DNA of 64,000 nucleotides from Sphingobacteriales bacterium (lineage in GTDB: Bacteria; Bacteroidota; Bacteroidia; Chitinophagales; CAIOSU01): NCBI GenBank assembly GCA_027486795.1, contig JAIXOI010000037.1:1-64000 (forward strand), read 5' to 3'. Of the stretch, positions 63,740 through 64,000 are shown piece by piece. Made by a program: the position numbers and the translations under genes. Each line of letters starts with the position of its first letter. Position 1 is the stretch's first letter. Under the pieces are notes generated by a model that had not been told where the DNA came from, did not search any database, and was given only the letters and a program-made list of their open reading frames with translations.

Positions 63740-64000
63740 ATGACCGAATCTTTTCAAACTCCAATACTGCTGATTATTTTCAACAGGCCCAGCACAACTC
63801 AGCTAGTTTTCAACGAATTGAGGAAGCTGCGCCCGACAAAATTGTTTGTTGCCGGAGACGGGCCTAGGCCTGATAAGCCAGGCGAAGCAGAAAAGTGTAC
63901 GGCAGCTCGGGCAATAATCAACCAAGTTGATTGGCCTTGTGAGGTATTTACTTTTTTTAGGGATGAAAATGTGGGATGCAAGTATGGGCCTTATGGGGGA
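63740..64000 (+). CDS. Nucleotide-diphospho-sugar (glycosyl)transferase, 3' partial
   Basis: The first 87 codons of a gene that runs off the right edge. MTESFQTPILLIIFNRPSTT, LFVAGDGPRPDKPGEAEKC and FFRDENVGC match the N-terminus of small GT-A-type sugar transferases often annotated hemolysin-activation or nucleotide-diphospho-sugar transferase proteins. It opens with ATG at 63740 and runs divergent from the minus-strand glycan genes, probably belonging to the same locus. Confidence 0.75.
   Translation, partial: MTESFQTPILLIIFNRPSTTQLVFNELRKLRPTKLFVAGDGPRPDKPGEAEKCTAARAIINQVDWPCEVFTFFRDENVGCKYGPYGG

Overview
The window comes from the chromosome of a bacterium of the phylum Bacteroidota. The evidence is the type IX secretion (T9SS) equipment and cargo (a PorV/PorQ-family barrel, a PorP/SprF protein, a giant SprB-repeat adhesin with a gliding-type C-terminal domain, and proteins with Por-type sorting tails). 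Supporting signs are a SusC-like TonB-dependent receptor, promoters of the form TTTG-N19-TAnnTTTG, and start sites without strong Shine-Dalgarno sequences. I cannot name the genus. No plasmid, phage or insertion sequence is visible; the DNA reads as ordinary chromosome with long surface-protein genes set between housekeeping genes.

Layout. 1-1.9 kb: end of a collagen-like, S74-chaperone tail-fibre protein. 1.9-4.5 kb: flippase-like membrane protein, ruvC, HIT protein, greA. 4.5-13.6 kb: a three-gene operon with a TonB-dependent receptor, a 1373-residue secreted protein and a PorV-like barrel. 13.7-21.6 kb: housekeeping genes (2-hydroxyacid dehydrogenase, rsmA, pseudouridine synthase, rpmF-DUF177, pdxA, leucyl aminopeptidase, hydrolase, ArsC/Spx-like). 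21.7-23.3 kb: a small metal (probably copper) handling group. 23.3-23.5 kb: initiator tRNA and a damaged second copy. 24-29.6 kb: two related cadherin-type T9SS substrates. 29.8-32.4 kb: an exosortase with an unrecognised membrane partner. 32.5-36.9 kb: Hpt, LytTR regulator and propeller histidine kinase. 37-38.9 kb: TetR regulator and divergent alkane monooxygenase. 38.9-42 kb: phenylalanine hydroxylase, ArsR-like regulator and 4-hydroxyphenylpyruvate dioxygenase. 42.2-45.7 kb: thioesterase, smpB, DUF4197 lipoprotein, C26 amidohydrolase, MazG, dtd. 45.9-57.9 kb: PorP/SprF and the 3.7-kilo-residue adhesin. 58.5-64 kb: a surface-glycan cluster (glycosyltransferases, sulfotransferase, FkbM methyltransferase).

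How the genes fit together. Much of the window is devoted to building and exporting the cell surface: barrels and T9SS parts carry very long repeat proteins outward, and the glycan cluster probably decorates them or the outer membrane. A second theme is aromatic and hydrocarbon oxidation: phhA makes tyrosine from phenylalanine, hppD degrades the tyrosine keto-acid, and alkB hydroxylates alkanes.

The most interesting signal is upstream of phhA. On the minus strand a 20-codon open frame containing two Tyr-Tyr pairs is followed by a strong intrinsic terminator. A segment at its stop codon can pair with the terminator's 5' arm. This has the layout of a tyrosine-sensing transcription attenuator. 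Other regulatory finds are a perfect inverted repeat overlapping the alkB promoter beside its TetR gene, and a half-duplicated initiator tRNA whose anticodon 3' stem is replaced by a 16-bp imperfect palindrome. All calls rest on reading the sequence and translations by eye; no searches, folding programs or statistics were run.
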